The notes under the pieces were generated by a model. That model was not told the DNA's origin. It saw nothing but the letters and a program-made list of their open reading frames with translations, and ran no database searches. Made by a program: the position numbers and the translations under genes. DNA of 64,000 nucleotides. It comes from RHKX01 sp963743875. GTDB lineage: Bacteria; Actinomycetota; Thermoleophilia; Solirubrobacterales; 70-9. The stretch is taken from positions 1,054,001 through 1,118,000 of the forward strand of contig CAVURM010000001.1 of NCBI GenBank assembly GCA_963743875.1, read 5' to 3'. This document shows, piece by piece, positions 21,131-29,919 of this stretch (positions are counted from its first letter, which is position 1; each line of letters begins with the position of its first letter).

Positions 21131-21403
21131 CTAGAGGAAGAACGCGATCAGACCGAAGATGAACGTGTAGAAGGCGACGGCCTCGGTGAGGGCGAAACCG
21201 AGCCAGCGGATGCTCTGCAGCTCGTCCTTCATCTCGGGCTGACGGGCGACGGCCTGAATCTCCGAACCGAAGATGACACCGATACCGATGCCCGCTCCGA
21301 TCGAACCGAGACCGGCGCCGACACCGAGGGCGATGGCCTTGCCCGCGTCGGTGATACCAGTAGCGACCGGGTCGGCGGCCTGTGCCAGAAGCACTAGATC
21401 CAT
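21131..21403 (-). CDS. atpE: ATP synthase subunit c
   Basis: A 90-residue proteolipid with two membrane helices. Helix 1 has the Gly ladder SIGAGIGIGVIFG. The polar loop is ARQPEMKDELQ. Helix 2 carries the ion-binding Glu in FALTEAVAFYTFIFG. The Ser-Thr pair after Glu seen in sodium-coupled rings is absent (here Glu-Ala-Val), so proton coupling is expected. The N-terminal extension (MDLVLLAQAADPVATG) is somewhat longer than in E. coli. Confidence 0.96.
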   Translation of the reverse strand: MDLVLLAQAADPVATGITDAGKAIALGVGAGLGSIGAGIGIGVIFGSEIQAVARQPEMKDELQSIRWLGFALTEAVAFYTFIFGLIAFFL

Positions 21404-21419
21404 TGATTGACTCCTTTTC

Positions 21420-22337
21420 CTAGTGACCCTCGGAGGTCGCGCCCCCGAGGTAGATTGCTGTGAGAATCGCGAAGATGAATGCCTGAAGACCGGCCACGAT
21501 GACGATCTCGAAGATGTAGAAGGCGAATGCCATCGGGAAGGTGAGCACGCCGAGCGCCGAGATCCCCAGCAGCACGGCCAGGCCGCCGCCCATGAAGAGA
21601 AGCAGAAGATGGCCGGCGAGGATGTTGGCGAACAGACGTACCGAGAGTGAAACGAGCCGGACGAAGTTCGAGATCACCTCGATGGCGAAGACGAAGGCCT
21701 TGAAGAGCCAGGGCATGTCCTCGATCCCGGCGGGCAGCAACGTTCCCAGGTAGCCGAAGAACCCGTGCGCTCTCACGCCCTCGGCGTTGTAACCGATCCA
21801 CACCACCAGGGTGAGGACGAGGGGGATCGAGATGTTGGCGGTCGCGGCGTAGAGCGCGAAGCTTGGGATCTCCATGCCGAAGACGTCGATCGGGTGCTCG
21901 GTGTTCGTCGGCAACGGGATCAGCCCGATCAGATTCGAGAAGAGGATGAAGAAGAAGAGCGTCGCCAGGAAGGGGAAGTACTTGGCGGCCATCCTGTCGT
22001 CGAGATTGTCGTTGACGATCTGGCGCCGGATCAGGTCGTAGATGCCCTCGACGGCAACCTGGGTCTTGTTCGGCCGCGCCTGCATGCGGTTGGCGATCCA
22101 GACCATCGCCACGCAGGTGATGATCGAGGCGAGGACGATGTAGAGCACCGCCTTGTTGATGGACATGTCGATCCCGGCGATCTGGATGCTCACCCAGCTG
22201 TCGAGCTTGAACTCGTTCTGCGGCTGGAACTCCTCGTTCTTGCCGTCGCTCCCGAAGACGACCGCGAGGATGATCATCAGCAGCGCGTAACCGCCGAGCA
22301 CCACGGCGACCTTCTGCCAGGCCTTCAGCGAGCTCAT
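21420..22337 (-). CDS. atpB: ATP synthase subunit a
   Basis: The 305-residue Fo stator with multiple membrane helices. The essential Arg lies in FVRLVSLSVRLFANILAGH, followed by the conserved Asn-Gly/His region. Its ATG overlaps the stop of the upstream small membrane gene by 4 bp. It provides the two half-channels for protons facing the c ring. Confidence 0.95.
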   Translation of the reverse strand: MSSLKAWQKVAVVLGGYALLMIILAVVFGSDGKNEEFQPQNEFKLDSWVSIQIAGIDMSINKAVLYIVLASIITCVAMVWIANRMQARPNKTQVAVEGIYDLIRRQIVNDNLDDRMAAKYFPFLATLFFFILFSNLIGLIPLPTNTEHPIDVFGMEIPSFALYAATANISIPLVLTLVVWIGYNAEGVRAHGFFGYLGTLLPAGIEDMPWLFKAFVFAIEVISNFVRLVSLSVRLFANILAGHLLLLFMGGGLAVLLGISALGVLTFPMAFAFYIFEIVIVAGLQAFIFAILTAIYLGGATSEGH

Positions 22338-22714
22338 CGAAGCGTCCCGTCGGCCTCGGGGTCGAGAAGGTGAGTCAGGAAGGTGGCGGAGAGGTGTGCG
22401 GTGACCAGCACCAGGGCGAGCACGGCCGCGGCGAGGCCGGCCTCGCGCTCATAGAGCAGCCCGACGAGCAGGATCGCGGCGGCGAGGATCCAGACGCGAC
22501 CCATCGTCGCCATCGCCGTGACGCCGAGCGCAGCATTGCGATTCGAGTCCGCCAGGGCGGTCCGGCGCTTGCGAGCGGCCATCTCCATGCCGATCCGGCC
22601 GACGATCCAGGCGCCACCGGTGACGAGCCAGGCGATCACCGGCGCGCCGACGAACACGAATACCGGGAGCGCGAGAGCGAGCACGAGCAGATCGAGGTTG
22701 CGGAGGACTTCCAT
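22334..22714 (-). CDS. AtpI-like small membrane protein, first gene of the atp operon
   Basis: A 126-residue protein with about four hydrophobic helices (residues about 8-33, 60-78, 82-90 and 95-115). The position immediately before atpB, with ATGA overlap, is that of atpI, whose product helps c-ring assembly or ion supply. The sequence itself is too variable for a firm match. The ATG at 22714 was preferred over the longer frame to 22813 because the extra N-terminus is a Pro/Arg-rich shadow. Confidence 0.65.
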   Translation of the reverse strand: MEVLRNLDLLVLALALPVFVFVGAPVIAWLVTGGAWIVGRIGMEMAARKRRTALADSNRNAALGVTAMATMGRVWILAAAILLVGLLYEREAGLAAAVLALVLVTAHLSATFLTHLLDPEADGTLR

Positions 22715-23059
22715 ATTCAGGGGTCTCGCGGCTACCGGCACGTCAACGGCCGGAGGCGAGCCCGGCTCCACCCCCCCGTCGCGCCGGGCGCGGCGTGGAG
22801 CTGGGACGGACACCGGTCGTCGCGCTTGCGGGGGCGCTCAACCCGGGTGACATCACCGGCGGATCGCGCGGCACGGCGGTGCTGCTGCGACGGGTCACGG
22901 TCTCCGGGGTTGTCGAAGTAGGGACTATCCATGTTGGTGCGCTCCGAGCCTTGGATTCGCCGATGTTGAAACTTTTCTCCCAGGCCGGCTGCTCGGGTGC
23001 GGGGACCGCGAATATACCCGATAGGGGCCGCCGCGAAGCGCCCCCCGCGTACGCCTCGT
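22715..23059 (-). promoter_or_regulatory. Leader/promoter region of the atp operon (345-bp gap)
   Basis: Between the WecA-like gene and the atpI-like gene. TATATT (revcomp of 23011-23016) preceded by GGG is the best -10 candidate and would give a leader of roughly 290 nt. I see no good TTGACA match upstream. A 66-codon ORF (ATG at 22932, stop 22732) has a GGAG 10 nt upstream, but its Arg/Pro-rich composition argues against a gene. No other feature is seen. Confidence 0.35.
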
Positions 23060-24301
23060 TCAGGGCGTAGTTTCGACCTCGTCGAACTCGCCCGTTTCCG
23101 GATTCTGCTTGCGGAATTGACCGGTCTCGAGTTCGTGTTCAACCTCACGATCCACGACCTCCTCGGTGGGCGGTGAACCGGTGGCGGCCGCTTGGCGGAA
23201 GCGGAACCGCCGGAGCTTCAGGATCTCGAGCACGTAGATCACGTAGAAGCTCGCGGCGACCGCGAGCAGAAGGATCACGAGCATCACGATCGTCCACAAG
23301 GTGTCGAAGTTGCCGCGGTCGTCGCTGTAGGGAATGAAGCGGAGCGAGAGGGCGACGCCGGCCATCACCAGGGTCCAGCCGTAGAGATAGGCGAGGGTGC
23401 GCCGCTGGGAGAACCCGATGTTCGCCATCCGGTGATGGAAGTGCCAAGCGTCGGCCTCATAGATCGGACGGCGGTACTTGAGCCGCTTGGCGACCACGAA
23501 CCCGGTGTCGAGGATCGGAACCGCGAGGACCAGCATGGGAAAGGCGAGCGCAACGACGGCGTTGGTCTTCAGGGCGCCCTGGACGGCGGCCACCGCGAGC
23601 AGGTAACCGAGCAGGTTGGATCCGGTGTCCCCCATGAAACTCGATGCCGGCGGAAACCCGTGTCGGAGAAACCCGAGCGCACCGCCGGCCGTGATCGCGG
23701 CGAGGATTCCGGCCGGGTTCCGCTCCAGCGAGAGTGCGACGATCGCCAGCGTCGCCGCGCTGATCAGGCAGACACCGGAGGCGAGCCCGTCGACGCCGTC
23801 GATCAGGTTGACCACGTTGGCCATCGCGACGATGCCGATCACCGTGCCGAGCTCGCCCAGGTCGACGTTGCCGATCAGCGGCAGCTTGAAGAGCTCGGTG
23901 CCCGCGGGGTCGACGCCGCCGACGAACGGCAGCGTGAAGACGTCGACGGTGACCCCGGCGGTCACGGGAATGATCGCCGCTACGGCCTGGCCCAGCAGCT
24001 TCAGCAGGGGAGGCAGATCCCAGATGTCGTCGATCATCCCGACGGTTGCGATCACGACGGCGCCGACCAGGATCGCCCGCGTCTGCTCGTCCCAGGGCAG
24101 GAAGATCGCCCCCGAGGCGCAGACGGCGATCAGGATCGCGACTCCCGACAGCCGCGGGGTGGGAACGACGTGGAGGCTGCGCTCTCGCGGTTCGTCGATC
24201 GCCCCGATGCGCCAGGCGAAGGCCTCGGCTACGGGCACCAGCAGCCAGGCGATCGCGGCGGCGGCCACGAAGGCGAACAGTGCGTCGATCGACTCGGGCA
24301 T
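23060..24301 (-). CDS. WecA/TagO-type UDP-sugar:undecaprenyl-phosphate sugar-1-phosphate transferase
   Basis: A 413-residue polytopic membrane enzyme (about 11 helices) that starts lipid-linked glycan synthesis, such as teichoic acid, arabinogalactan-type or polysaccharide. The Mg-binding DD pair is in VGMIDDIWDL, the catalytic loop is NLIDGVDGLASG, then FMGDTGSNLLGYL. The carbohydrate-recognition His motif WHFHHRMAN follows. This combination marks the WecA/TagO subgroup rather than MraY. A soluble C-terminal tail of about 55 residues is extra. It lies 11 bp after the DUF354 gene. Confidence 0.9.
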   Translation of the reverse strand: MPESIDALFAFVAAAAIAWLLVPVAEAFAWRIGAIDEPRERSLHVVPTPRLSGVAILIAVCASGAIFLPWDEQTRAILVGAVVIATVGMIDDIWDLPPLLKLLGQAVAAIIPVTAGVTVDVFTLPFVGGVDPAGTELFKLPLIGNVDLGELGTVIGIVAMANVVNLIDGVDGLASGVCLISAATLAIVALSLERNPAGILAAITAGGALGFLRHGFPPASSFMGDTGSNLLGYLLAVAAVQGALKTNAVVALAFPMLVLAVPILDTGFVVAKRLKYRRPIYEADAWHFHHRMANIGFSQRRTLAYLYGWTLVMAGVALSLRFIPYSDDRGNFDTLWTIVMLVILLLAVAASFYVIYVLEILKLRRFRFRQAAATGSPPTEEVVDREVEHELETGQFRKQNPETGEFDEVETTP

Positions 24302-24312
24302 CGGTCAGGTCC

Positions 24313-25353
24313 TCAGTACTCCGCGGCCCCCAGGGCCCCGTCGACGAGTATCGCCGGGTCGCGACGATCGACCGGCCCTGGGTCGCGATCGCGCTTCCGC
24401 AGATCGAGGTCTCCCGGATCGGTCAGCTCGCCGAGGCGGCCGTCGGCGATCAGCCGCTCGTCGACGGCACCCAACCTGCCGCTGAAGATCGTCTTGACCG
24501 GAACCCCGAGGGCGACCGCCTCCCGATTCATCGTCCCCCCAGCGCTGACGACGAGGTCGGAGTAGGCGATCAGGCTCTGGGCGTCGATCGCCCGCTCGGG
24601 AACGATCAGGGACTCCACCTCGCGGGCGAGCGCCGACTCGCGCTGGCGCTCCGTCCTCGGGATCAGCACGGTGACGACCAGGGGATCCACGCAGAGCCGG
24701 TCGAGAACCCCCTCGTAGAGCGGATTCTCGGCATGGTAGGCCGATGTCTCGGGGGGCGGGCGAACGACCGCAAGGACCCGCGAGTCGTCACGGCGAACGG
24801 CGAGGACACCAAGGCGGTCGAGGCCAAGCTCGGCGAGGATCGCGGCGTCCGGCTCGAAGTCGGCGAGGTAGTAATCCTCTTTCAGGCCCGGATAGCGGAC
24901 CAGCTTCGCCGGTCGGGCGCCGGCCGCCTTGAGGCGCTCGATCGGGATCGCGTCGGGAACGATCACCCTGCTCGCCGCCCGCCAGGCGAGCTTGCGCTGC
25001 AGCCCGGCGAACTCGTAGTCCTGCATCTGCGCCTGAGGGATCCGGAGGACCGTTCCGACCGTCGCGACGTCAACCGACCCGTGTGCGACCGCGAGATCGA
25101 AGCGCTTCGGCCGCGCCCAGCGGGCGAGCGCGGCGCTGCGGGAGCCGAGCGCCATCGCCTTCGACGTGGTCGACGCGCCGCCGTGGGTCCCGAAGGATTC
25201 GTAGTCGAGGCCGAGCCGGTCGAGGAGACCCTCGGTCTGTCCGTAGTCGCGTGCGGTGATCGAGACCTCGTGGCCGCGATCCCGGAGCAGCGAGATCACC
25301 GGCCGCAGCACCACCGGATGGGCCGCGGCGGTGCAGTCGACCCAGATCCTCAA
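24313..25353 (-). CDS. DUF354 (glycosyltransferase-like, GT-B fold) protein
   Basis: A 346-residue protein opening with MRIWVDCTAAAHPVVLRPVI and RGHEVSITARDY, the N-terminal Rossmann pattern of DUF354. The family is distantly related to UDP-GlcNAc 2-epimerase/GT-B glycosyltransferases. The C-terminal half has the donor-site-like segment DLVVSAGGTMNREAVALGVP. The reaction is unknown. Its ATG overlaps the glyA stop by 4 bp, and a WecA-like transferase follows, so a role in lipid-linked glycan synthesis is a reasonable inference. Confidence 0.8.
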   Translation of the reverse strand: MRIWVDCTAAAHPVVLRPVISLLRDRGHEVSITARDYGQTEGLLDRLGLDYESFGTHGGASTTSKAMALGSRSAALARWARPKRFDLAVAHGSVDVATVGTVLRIPQAQMQDYEFAGLQRKLAWRAASRVIVPDAIPIERLKAAGARPAKLVRYPGLKEDYYLADFEPDAAILAELGLDRLGVLAVRRDDSRVLAVVRPPPETSAYHAENPLYEGVLDRLCVDPLVVTVLIPRTERQRESALAREVESLIVPERAIDAQSLIAYSDLVVSAGGTMNREAVALGVPVKTIFSGRLGAVDERLIADGRLGELTDPGDLDLRKRDRDPGPVDRRDPAILVDGALGAAEY

Positions 25354-26634
25354 ACGGTGGTTCTCGCCGTGAGCTGCGGGTAGAGCGGATAGGCGTCGAC
25401 GAGTGCCTTCGTCCGCGCCTTGAGTCCGTCCCGATCTGCCTCGAAACCGTCCGAGAGCGTCGCGCAGATCACCCGGGCGATCTCGCGCATGTCCTCCTCG
25501 ACGAGTCCACGGGTGGTCAGCGCCGGCGTGCCGATTCGCAGACCCGACGGGTTCATCGGCGGCCGCTCGTCGAACGGGATCGCGTTTCGGTTCACGGTGA
25601 TGCCGATCTCCTCGAGCCGCTCCTCGGCGGTGCTCCCGTCGAGCCCCTTGGCGGTGACATCGACCAGGACGAGGTGGACGTCGGTCCCCCCGGTGAGCAC
25701 GGGTACGCCGCCGGCGATCAGCTCGTCGGCCAACGCCTGGGCGTTGGCGATCGTCTGCCGCTGTCGCGCCCGGAATTCCTCAGACGCTGCGATCTTGAAC
25801 GCAACCGCCTTGGCCGCGATCGCGTGCATCAGCGGGCCGCCCTGGTTGCCGGGGAAGATCCCCCGGTTGATCGCCGCCCTGTGCTCCTCGCGGCAGAGGA
25901 TCATCCCGCTGCGGGGCCCGGCCAGCGTCTTGTGGACGGTGGTGGTGACGACATCGGCGTGAGGCACCGGGTTCGGATGCTCCCCCGCGGCGACGAGGCC
26001 GGCGAAATGGGCCATGTCGACCATCAAGCAGCGCGCCCACCGAGTCGGCGATCTCGCGGAAGGCGGCGAAGTCGAGCTGGCGTGGGTAGGCCGACCAACC
26101 GGCAACGATCATCTTCGGCTTGTGCTCGACAGCGAGGGCGGCCACCTCGTCCATATCGACGAGGAGGCTCTCGCGATCGACGTGGTACTGGACCGGGTTG
26201 TAGAGCTTGCCCGACACGTTCAGCTTCATTCCGTGGGAGAGGTGGCCGCCGTGGTCGAGCGCCAGGCCGAGGAAGGTGTCGCCGGGCTCGAGCAGGGCCG
26301 AGTAGACGGCGTTGTTAGCCTGCGCGCCGGCGTGGGGCTGAACGTTGGCGTGCTCGGCTCCGAACAGCGCCTTGGCGCGATCGATCGCGAGCTGCTCGGC
26401 GACGTCGACCTCCTCGCAGCCGCCGTAGTACCGCTTCCCGGGGTACCCCTCGGCGTACTTGTTGGTCAGAACCGAACCCGCGGCCTCGAGCACCGCCTGC
26501 GGCACGAAGTTCTCGGACGCGATCATCTCGAGTGTGCTCTGCTGGCGTTCCAGCTCACGCTCGAGAACGCGTGCGATGTCGGGGTCGACGTCGCGCAGCG
26601 ACGCATTCTGGAAGTCCTCGGGAAGGTCACTCAT
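25350..26634 (-). CDS. glyA: Serine hydroxymethyltransferase, one frameshift near 26026
   Basis: PLP enzyme converting serine plus tetrahydrofolate to glycine plus methylene-THF. The N-terminal frame has LEMIASENFVPQAVLEAAGS and the YYGGCE loop. The frame changes at about 26026-26027 (one extra base between GALL and MVDMAHFAGLVAAG). The C-terminal frame has the PLP lysine in TTTVHKTLAGPRSGMI and ends at 25350. Because glyA is normally essential and all blocks are conserved, the indel is most likely a sequence error. Reconstructed length is about 427 residues. It starts 21 bp after rpiB. Confidence 0.93.
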
Positions 26635-26655
26635 CTTCGACTCTCGCTCTCGTTG

Positions 26656-27123
26656 TCAACCTGCGGAAATGGTCCCTGATTCGGACGCGTGTTCGAGCTC
26701 GGTGATCTTCTCGACCCGACGGGCGTGGCGGCCCCTCTCGAAATCGGTCGTCAGGAACGTCTCGACGATCAGTTCAGCGGCCGCGGGTTCGAGTCGGCGA
26801 CCGGCGAGCGTGACCACGTTGGCGTCGTTGTGGCGACGGCTCATCTCAGCCTCCTCTGCATCGTGGGCGTTGACGGCCCGAACGCCATCGACCTTGTTGG
26901 CAACGATTGCGACCCCCACGCCGGAGCCGCAGACGATGACCGCGCGATCCGCCTCGCCCACGCCGACCAGACCCGCGGCACGGGCGGCTGGATCCGGGTA
27001 GTCCACCGACTCCTCGGAATCGGTGCCGACGTCGATCAGCTCGTGCCCGGCCGCCCTCAGTGAGGGAGCTACGGCTTCTTTCAGCTCGAAGCCCGCATGG
27101 TCGGATCCGATCGCGATGCGCAC
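26656..27123 (-). CDS. rpiB: Ribose-5-phosphate isomerase B
   Basis: A 155-residue enzyme interconverting ribose-5-P and ribulose-5-P in the pentose phosphate pathway. It opens MRIAIGSDHAGFELKEAV. The active-site Cys/anion loop is VIVCGSGVGVAIVANKV, and the conserved NDANVVTLAGR follows. The start is a GTG at 27123, with TAGCCT exactly 7 nt upstream and no ribosome site, indicating a leaderless message. It is likely the first gene of the rpiB-glyA-DUF354-WecA transcript. Confidence 0.93.
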   Translation of the reverse strand: MRIAIGSDHAGFELKEAVAPSLRAAGHELIDVGTDSEESVDYPDPAARAAGLVGVGEADRAVIVCGSGVGVAIVANKVDGVRAVNAHDAEEAEMSRRHNDANVVTLAGRRLEPAAAELIVETFLTTDFERGRHARRVEKITELEHASESGTISAG

Positions 27124-27130
27124 GCGGTCG

Positions 27131-27136
27131 AGGCTA
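27131..27136 (-). promoter_or_regulatory. -10 box (TAGCCT) of rpiB
   Basis: TAGCCT on the minus strand lies 7 nt before the GTG at 27123. The spacing puts the transcription start at the start codon. Confidence 0.5.
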
Positions 27137-27173
27137 CCAACGGCTCGGGCCGGATAGATGAGATAACTCCGAC

Positions 27174-27247
27174 GGAATGCTCCGCTGCGCGTCCGCTTCC
27201 GTCGGGCGGCACGGTGTTACCGCTCGGCAGGGGCGTCAGGGGGTTGG
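27174..27247. repeat. 74-bp intergenic repeat, copy 2
   Basis: The same length as, and nearly the same sequence as, 2181-2254 (GGAATGCTCCGC...CTCGGCAGGGGCGTCAGGG). A further CTCGGCAGG is at 27302-27310. It fills most of the 209-bp gap between rpiB and tsaC. Confidence 0.7.
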
Positions 27248-27332
27248 TGGGGTTAGGGCACCGCTTCGCGGTGGGAATCCACCACTGAACCTGAAACGTC
27301 GCTCGGCAGGCAGTTGAACGATGACCTGGAGT

Positions 27333-27989
27333 TCAGGTCCTCCCCTCACTGCCAAGACCGACTTCCACCAGCAACCGCTCGAGGTCGGCCGTTGGGACCG
27401 CGCCCTCGCGGAGGACCTTCCATCCCCCATTCGCCTCGATCGCGGTCAGGTCGACGACCGTGGACGGTAGGCCGGTCAGCTCGCCGCCGTCGATCGCCAG
27501 GTCCACTCCGCTGAGGACGGACGGGTCGACCTCGTCGAAACTCGCCGGCGCCGGCCGGCCGCTGCGATTGGCGCTCGTCTGAAAGACCGGGCAGGAGGCT
27601 CCCGCCAAGGGGCCCTCGATGAGGCGGACGCCGAGCCGCTCCGGATCGGCACCGCAGGCGAGCGGATAGCGGTGTTCGGGATTGGCGAGCACCAGGGTCA
27701 GGGCGCCGGGAAGCAGCGCGCCGATCGCATCCCGGCTGCGCTCGCCGAAACCGCTGAGCAACTCACGCATCGCCAGCGGCGAGAAGTACAGGACGGCTGA
27801 GGGCTTACCCTCGTCGCGGCCCTTGATCGAGTGGATCCGCTCGATCGAGGCGGCCCGCAGCGGATCGCAGGCCAGCCCGTAGAGCCCGTCGGCGGGGAAG
27901 ACGACGACGCCGCCCTCGAGCACGCAACGGTCGAGCGCCGCTCGCGCCGCCGCCGATCCGTGACGGGCGATCGAGATGATCTCGGTCAT
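27333..27989 (-). CDS. tsaC: L-threonylcarbamoyladenylate synthase (TsaC/YwlC family)
   Basis: A 218-residue YrdC-domain enzyme making threonylcarbamoyl-AMP from Thr, bicarbonate and ATP for the t6A37 tRNA modification. VVVFPADGLYGLACDP near residue 30 corresponds to the family's PTET/DTVYGL entrance. It is followed by KGRDEGKPSAVLYFS, with the Lys-Arg/Ser-Asn pocket completed by SANRSGRPAPASF. It has the short form without the Sua5 C-terminal domain. It overlaps prmC by 4 bp, as often seen for prfA-prmC-tsaC groups. Confidence 0.88.
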   Translation of the reverse strand: MTEIISIARHGSAAARAALDRCVLEGGVVVFPADGLYGLACDPLRAASIERIHSIKGRDEGKPSAVLYFSPLAMRELLSGFGERSRDAIGALLPGALTLVLANPEHRYPLACGADPERLGVRLIEGPLAGASCPVFQTSANRSGRPAPASFDEVDPSVLSGVDLAIDGGELTGLPSTVVDLTAIEANGGWKVLREGAVPTADLERLLVEVGLGSEGRT

Positions 27990-28852
27990 CGCCGCCCGAC
28001 GACCACGCGATCGATGCCGGCCAGATCGGGTCGAAGCTCGACCCGGTCGAATCCGGCGGCCGCGACGAGTCTCCGGACATCATCGCCCTGCCCCTCGCCG
28101 ATCTCAAGTGCCACCGCACCGCATTCGGGGCCGGACCCCCCGGGCGTCAGGTCGACGAGCAACTCACGGAGCGCGTCGAGTCCGTCGGGACCTGAGAAAA
28201 CGGCCACGTCGGGCTCGTAACGGGTGATCTCGGGCGGGAGCGTCCGCCGGTCGGAGTCCCGCACGTAGGGCAGGTTTGCGACGACGAGGTCGAAGGGCCC
28301 ATCCGTCGCGGCCGCGGGGGCCGACCCGAGTCGGAACCCGACCCGGCCGGCGAACCCGAGGGCCTGGGCATTGCCCTCGGCCACGGCGAGCGCCTCCGCG
28401 GAGACATCGACGGCGACCAGTTGGGCCTCGGGCAGCTCGTCGGCAAGCGCGAGAGCGATCGCCCCGCTTCCGGTGCCCACGTCGAGCGCCCTCGCTGGGG
28501 CCAGCTCCAATGCGACCTCGACCAGCAACTCGGTCTCCGGTCGTGGGACCAGAACCCGTCGGTCGATCGCCAGGTCGAGGTTGCGGAAGCCGCGGCGGCC
28601 GAGGATGTAGGCGACCGGTTCGCGCGCCACGCGCCGTCGCACCAGCCCCCCGAAGATGCGTGCCTGGGCGCCGCTGACGGGGTCCTCCGGATGGACGGCC
28701 AGTTGCTCGCGGCTGCTGCCCGTCGCCTCGGCGAGCAGGAGCTCAGCGTCGAGGCGCGGGGATTCGACCCCGGCGGCGCGGATCGCAACGGTTGCCGACG
28801 AGAGCGCCTCGGCCACGCTCCCGGCCGACCTGACGGTCCCGGGCGGGCTCAT
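27986..28852 (-). CDS. prmC: Peptide chain release factor N5-glutamine methyltransferase
   Basis: A 288-residue SAM-dependent enzyme that methylates the Gln of the GGQ motif of release factors. The N-terminal helical domain is followed by the Rossmann domain with ALDVGTGSGAIALALADEL (SAM loop). The catalytic tetrapeptide, normally NPPY, reads NLPY here (VVANLPYVRDSD). The Asn and Tyr that hold the Gln amide are kept. It overlaps prfA by 4 bp, matching its substrate gene. Confidence 0.92.
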   Translation of the reverse strand: MSPPGTVRSAGSVAEALSSATVAIRAAGVESPRLDAELLLAEATGSSREQLAVHPEDPVSGAQARIFGGLVRRRVAREPVAYILGRRGFRNLDLAIDRRVLVPRPETELLVEVALELAPARALDVGTGSGAIALALADELPEAQLVAVDVSAEALAVAEGNAQALGFAGRVGFRLGSAPAAATDGPFDLVVANLPYVRDSDRRTLPPEITRYEPDVAVFSGPDGLDALRELLVDLTPGGSGPECGAVALEIGEGQGDDVRRLVAAAGFDRVELRPDLAGIDRVVVGRR

Positions 28853-29919
28853 CCCGGACCGGCGGCCTGAGCCTCGAGCTTGCGGCGCTTCTCCTCCGCC
28901 CCGAGCGCGTCGCTGAACTCACGCAGATTGCCGTCCAGGATCTCGTCGAGCGCGTGGCTGGTCAACTTGATCCGGTGATCGGTCACCCGTCCCTGCGGGA
29001 AGTTGTAGGTGCGGACCTTCTCGGATCGCTCACCGGTCCCGACCTGCGAGCGCCGCTCGGCGGAGATCTCCGCCTGCTGGTCGGCGATCGCCTTTTCGAG
29101 CAGCCGCGCACGCAACACCCGCATCGCCTTGTCGCGGTTCTGCAGCTGTGACTTCTCGTCCTGCATGGAGACGACGATCCCGCTCGGCTTGTGAGTTATC
29201 CGAACCGCTGAATCGGTCGTGTTGACGGACTGGCCGCCGGGACCCGACGACCGGTAGACGTCGATCTGCAGATCGTTGGGATCGACCGCGACGTCGACCT
29301 CCTCGGCCTCTGGAAGCACTGCCACCGTCGCTGTGGAGGTGTGGATCCGGCCCTGCGATTCGGTCTTCGGGACCCGCTGAACGCGGTGGGTGCCGCCCTC
29401 GAACTTGAACACCGAATAAGCGCCCTCGCCCTTGATCGCGAACGTGACCTCCTTGAATCCGCCGACCTCGGCCGGGCTCTGGGAGAGGACCTCGGTGCTG
29501 AAGCCTCGTTCCTCCGCGTATCGGGTGAGCATCTTGTAGAGGTCGCCGGCAAACAGGGCGGCCTCGTCCCCCCCGGCCCCCCCTCGAATCTCGACCAGGA
29601 CGTTCTTGTCGTCGTTGGGGTCGCTCTCGACCATCGCCAGCCGGATCTCCTCCGCCAGCTCCTCGAGCTTCGCCGGCGCCTCGGCGACGACCCGGCGCAG
29701 CTCCTCGTCCTCGTCGTCGGCGAGCAGCTCGCGGGCCCCCTCGAGATCGTCGTTGAGCGTCCGCCATTCGTGGGCCAGCTCGTTCGCCGACTCGAGCTCG
29801 CTGTACTCACGTCCGACGGCGGCGTAGCGCTCCCGATCAGCGATCACATCGGGGTTCGACATGTCACGTTCGAGGCTGGCGAAGCGCTCCTCGATCTGGT
29901 TGACGAGCTGCTCGATCAC
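28849..29919 (-). CDS. prfA: Peptide chain release factor 1
   Basis: A 356-residue RF1 that terminates translation at UAA/UAG. The GGQ loop YRSSGPGGQSVNTTDSAVRI is intact. The KTESQGRIHTSTATVAVLPE segment is the stop-codon recognition domain with a PxT-like region (VPKTE). A longer frame reaches 30051, but the GTG at 29919 overlaps the CDF gene stop by 4 bp (GTGA) and begins at the conserved first helix, so it is the likely start. Confidence 0.94.
   Translation of the reverse strand: MIEQLVNQIEERFASLERDMSNPDVIADRERYAAVGREYSELESANELAHEWRTLNDDLEGARELLADDEDEELRRVVAEAPAKLEELAEEIRLAMVESDPNDDKNVLVEIRGGAGGDEAALFAGDLYKMLTRYAEERGFSTEVLSQSPAEVGGFKEVTFAIKGEGAYSVFKFEGGTHRVQRVPKTESQGRIHTSTATVAVLPEAEEVDVAVDPNDLQIDVYRSSGPGGQSVNTTDSAVRITHKPSGIVVSMQDEKSQLQNRDKAMRVLRARLLEKAIADQQAEISAERRSQVGTGERSEKVRTYNFPQGRVTDHRIKLTSHALDEILDGNLREFSDALGAEEKRRKLEAQAAGPG

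Noticed and set aside
22732..22932. 66-codon ORF before the atpI-like gene, with GGAG upstream
   Set aside because: Arg/Pro-rich, no membrane segment or recognisable motif; treated as leader sequence of the atp operon.
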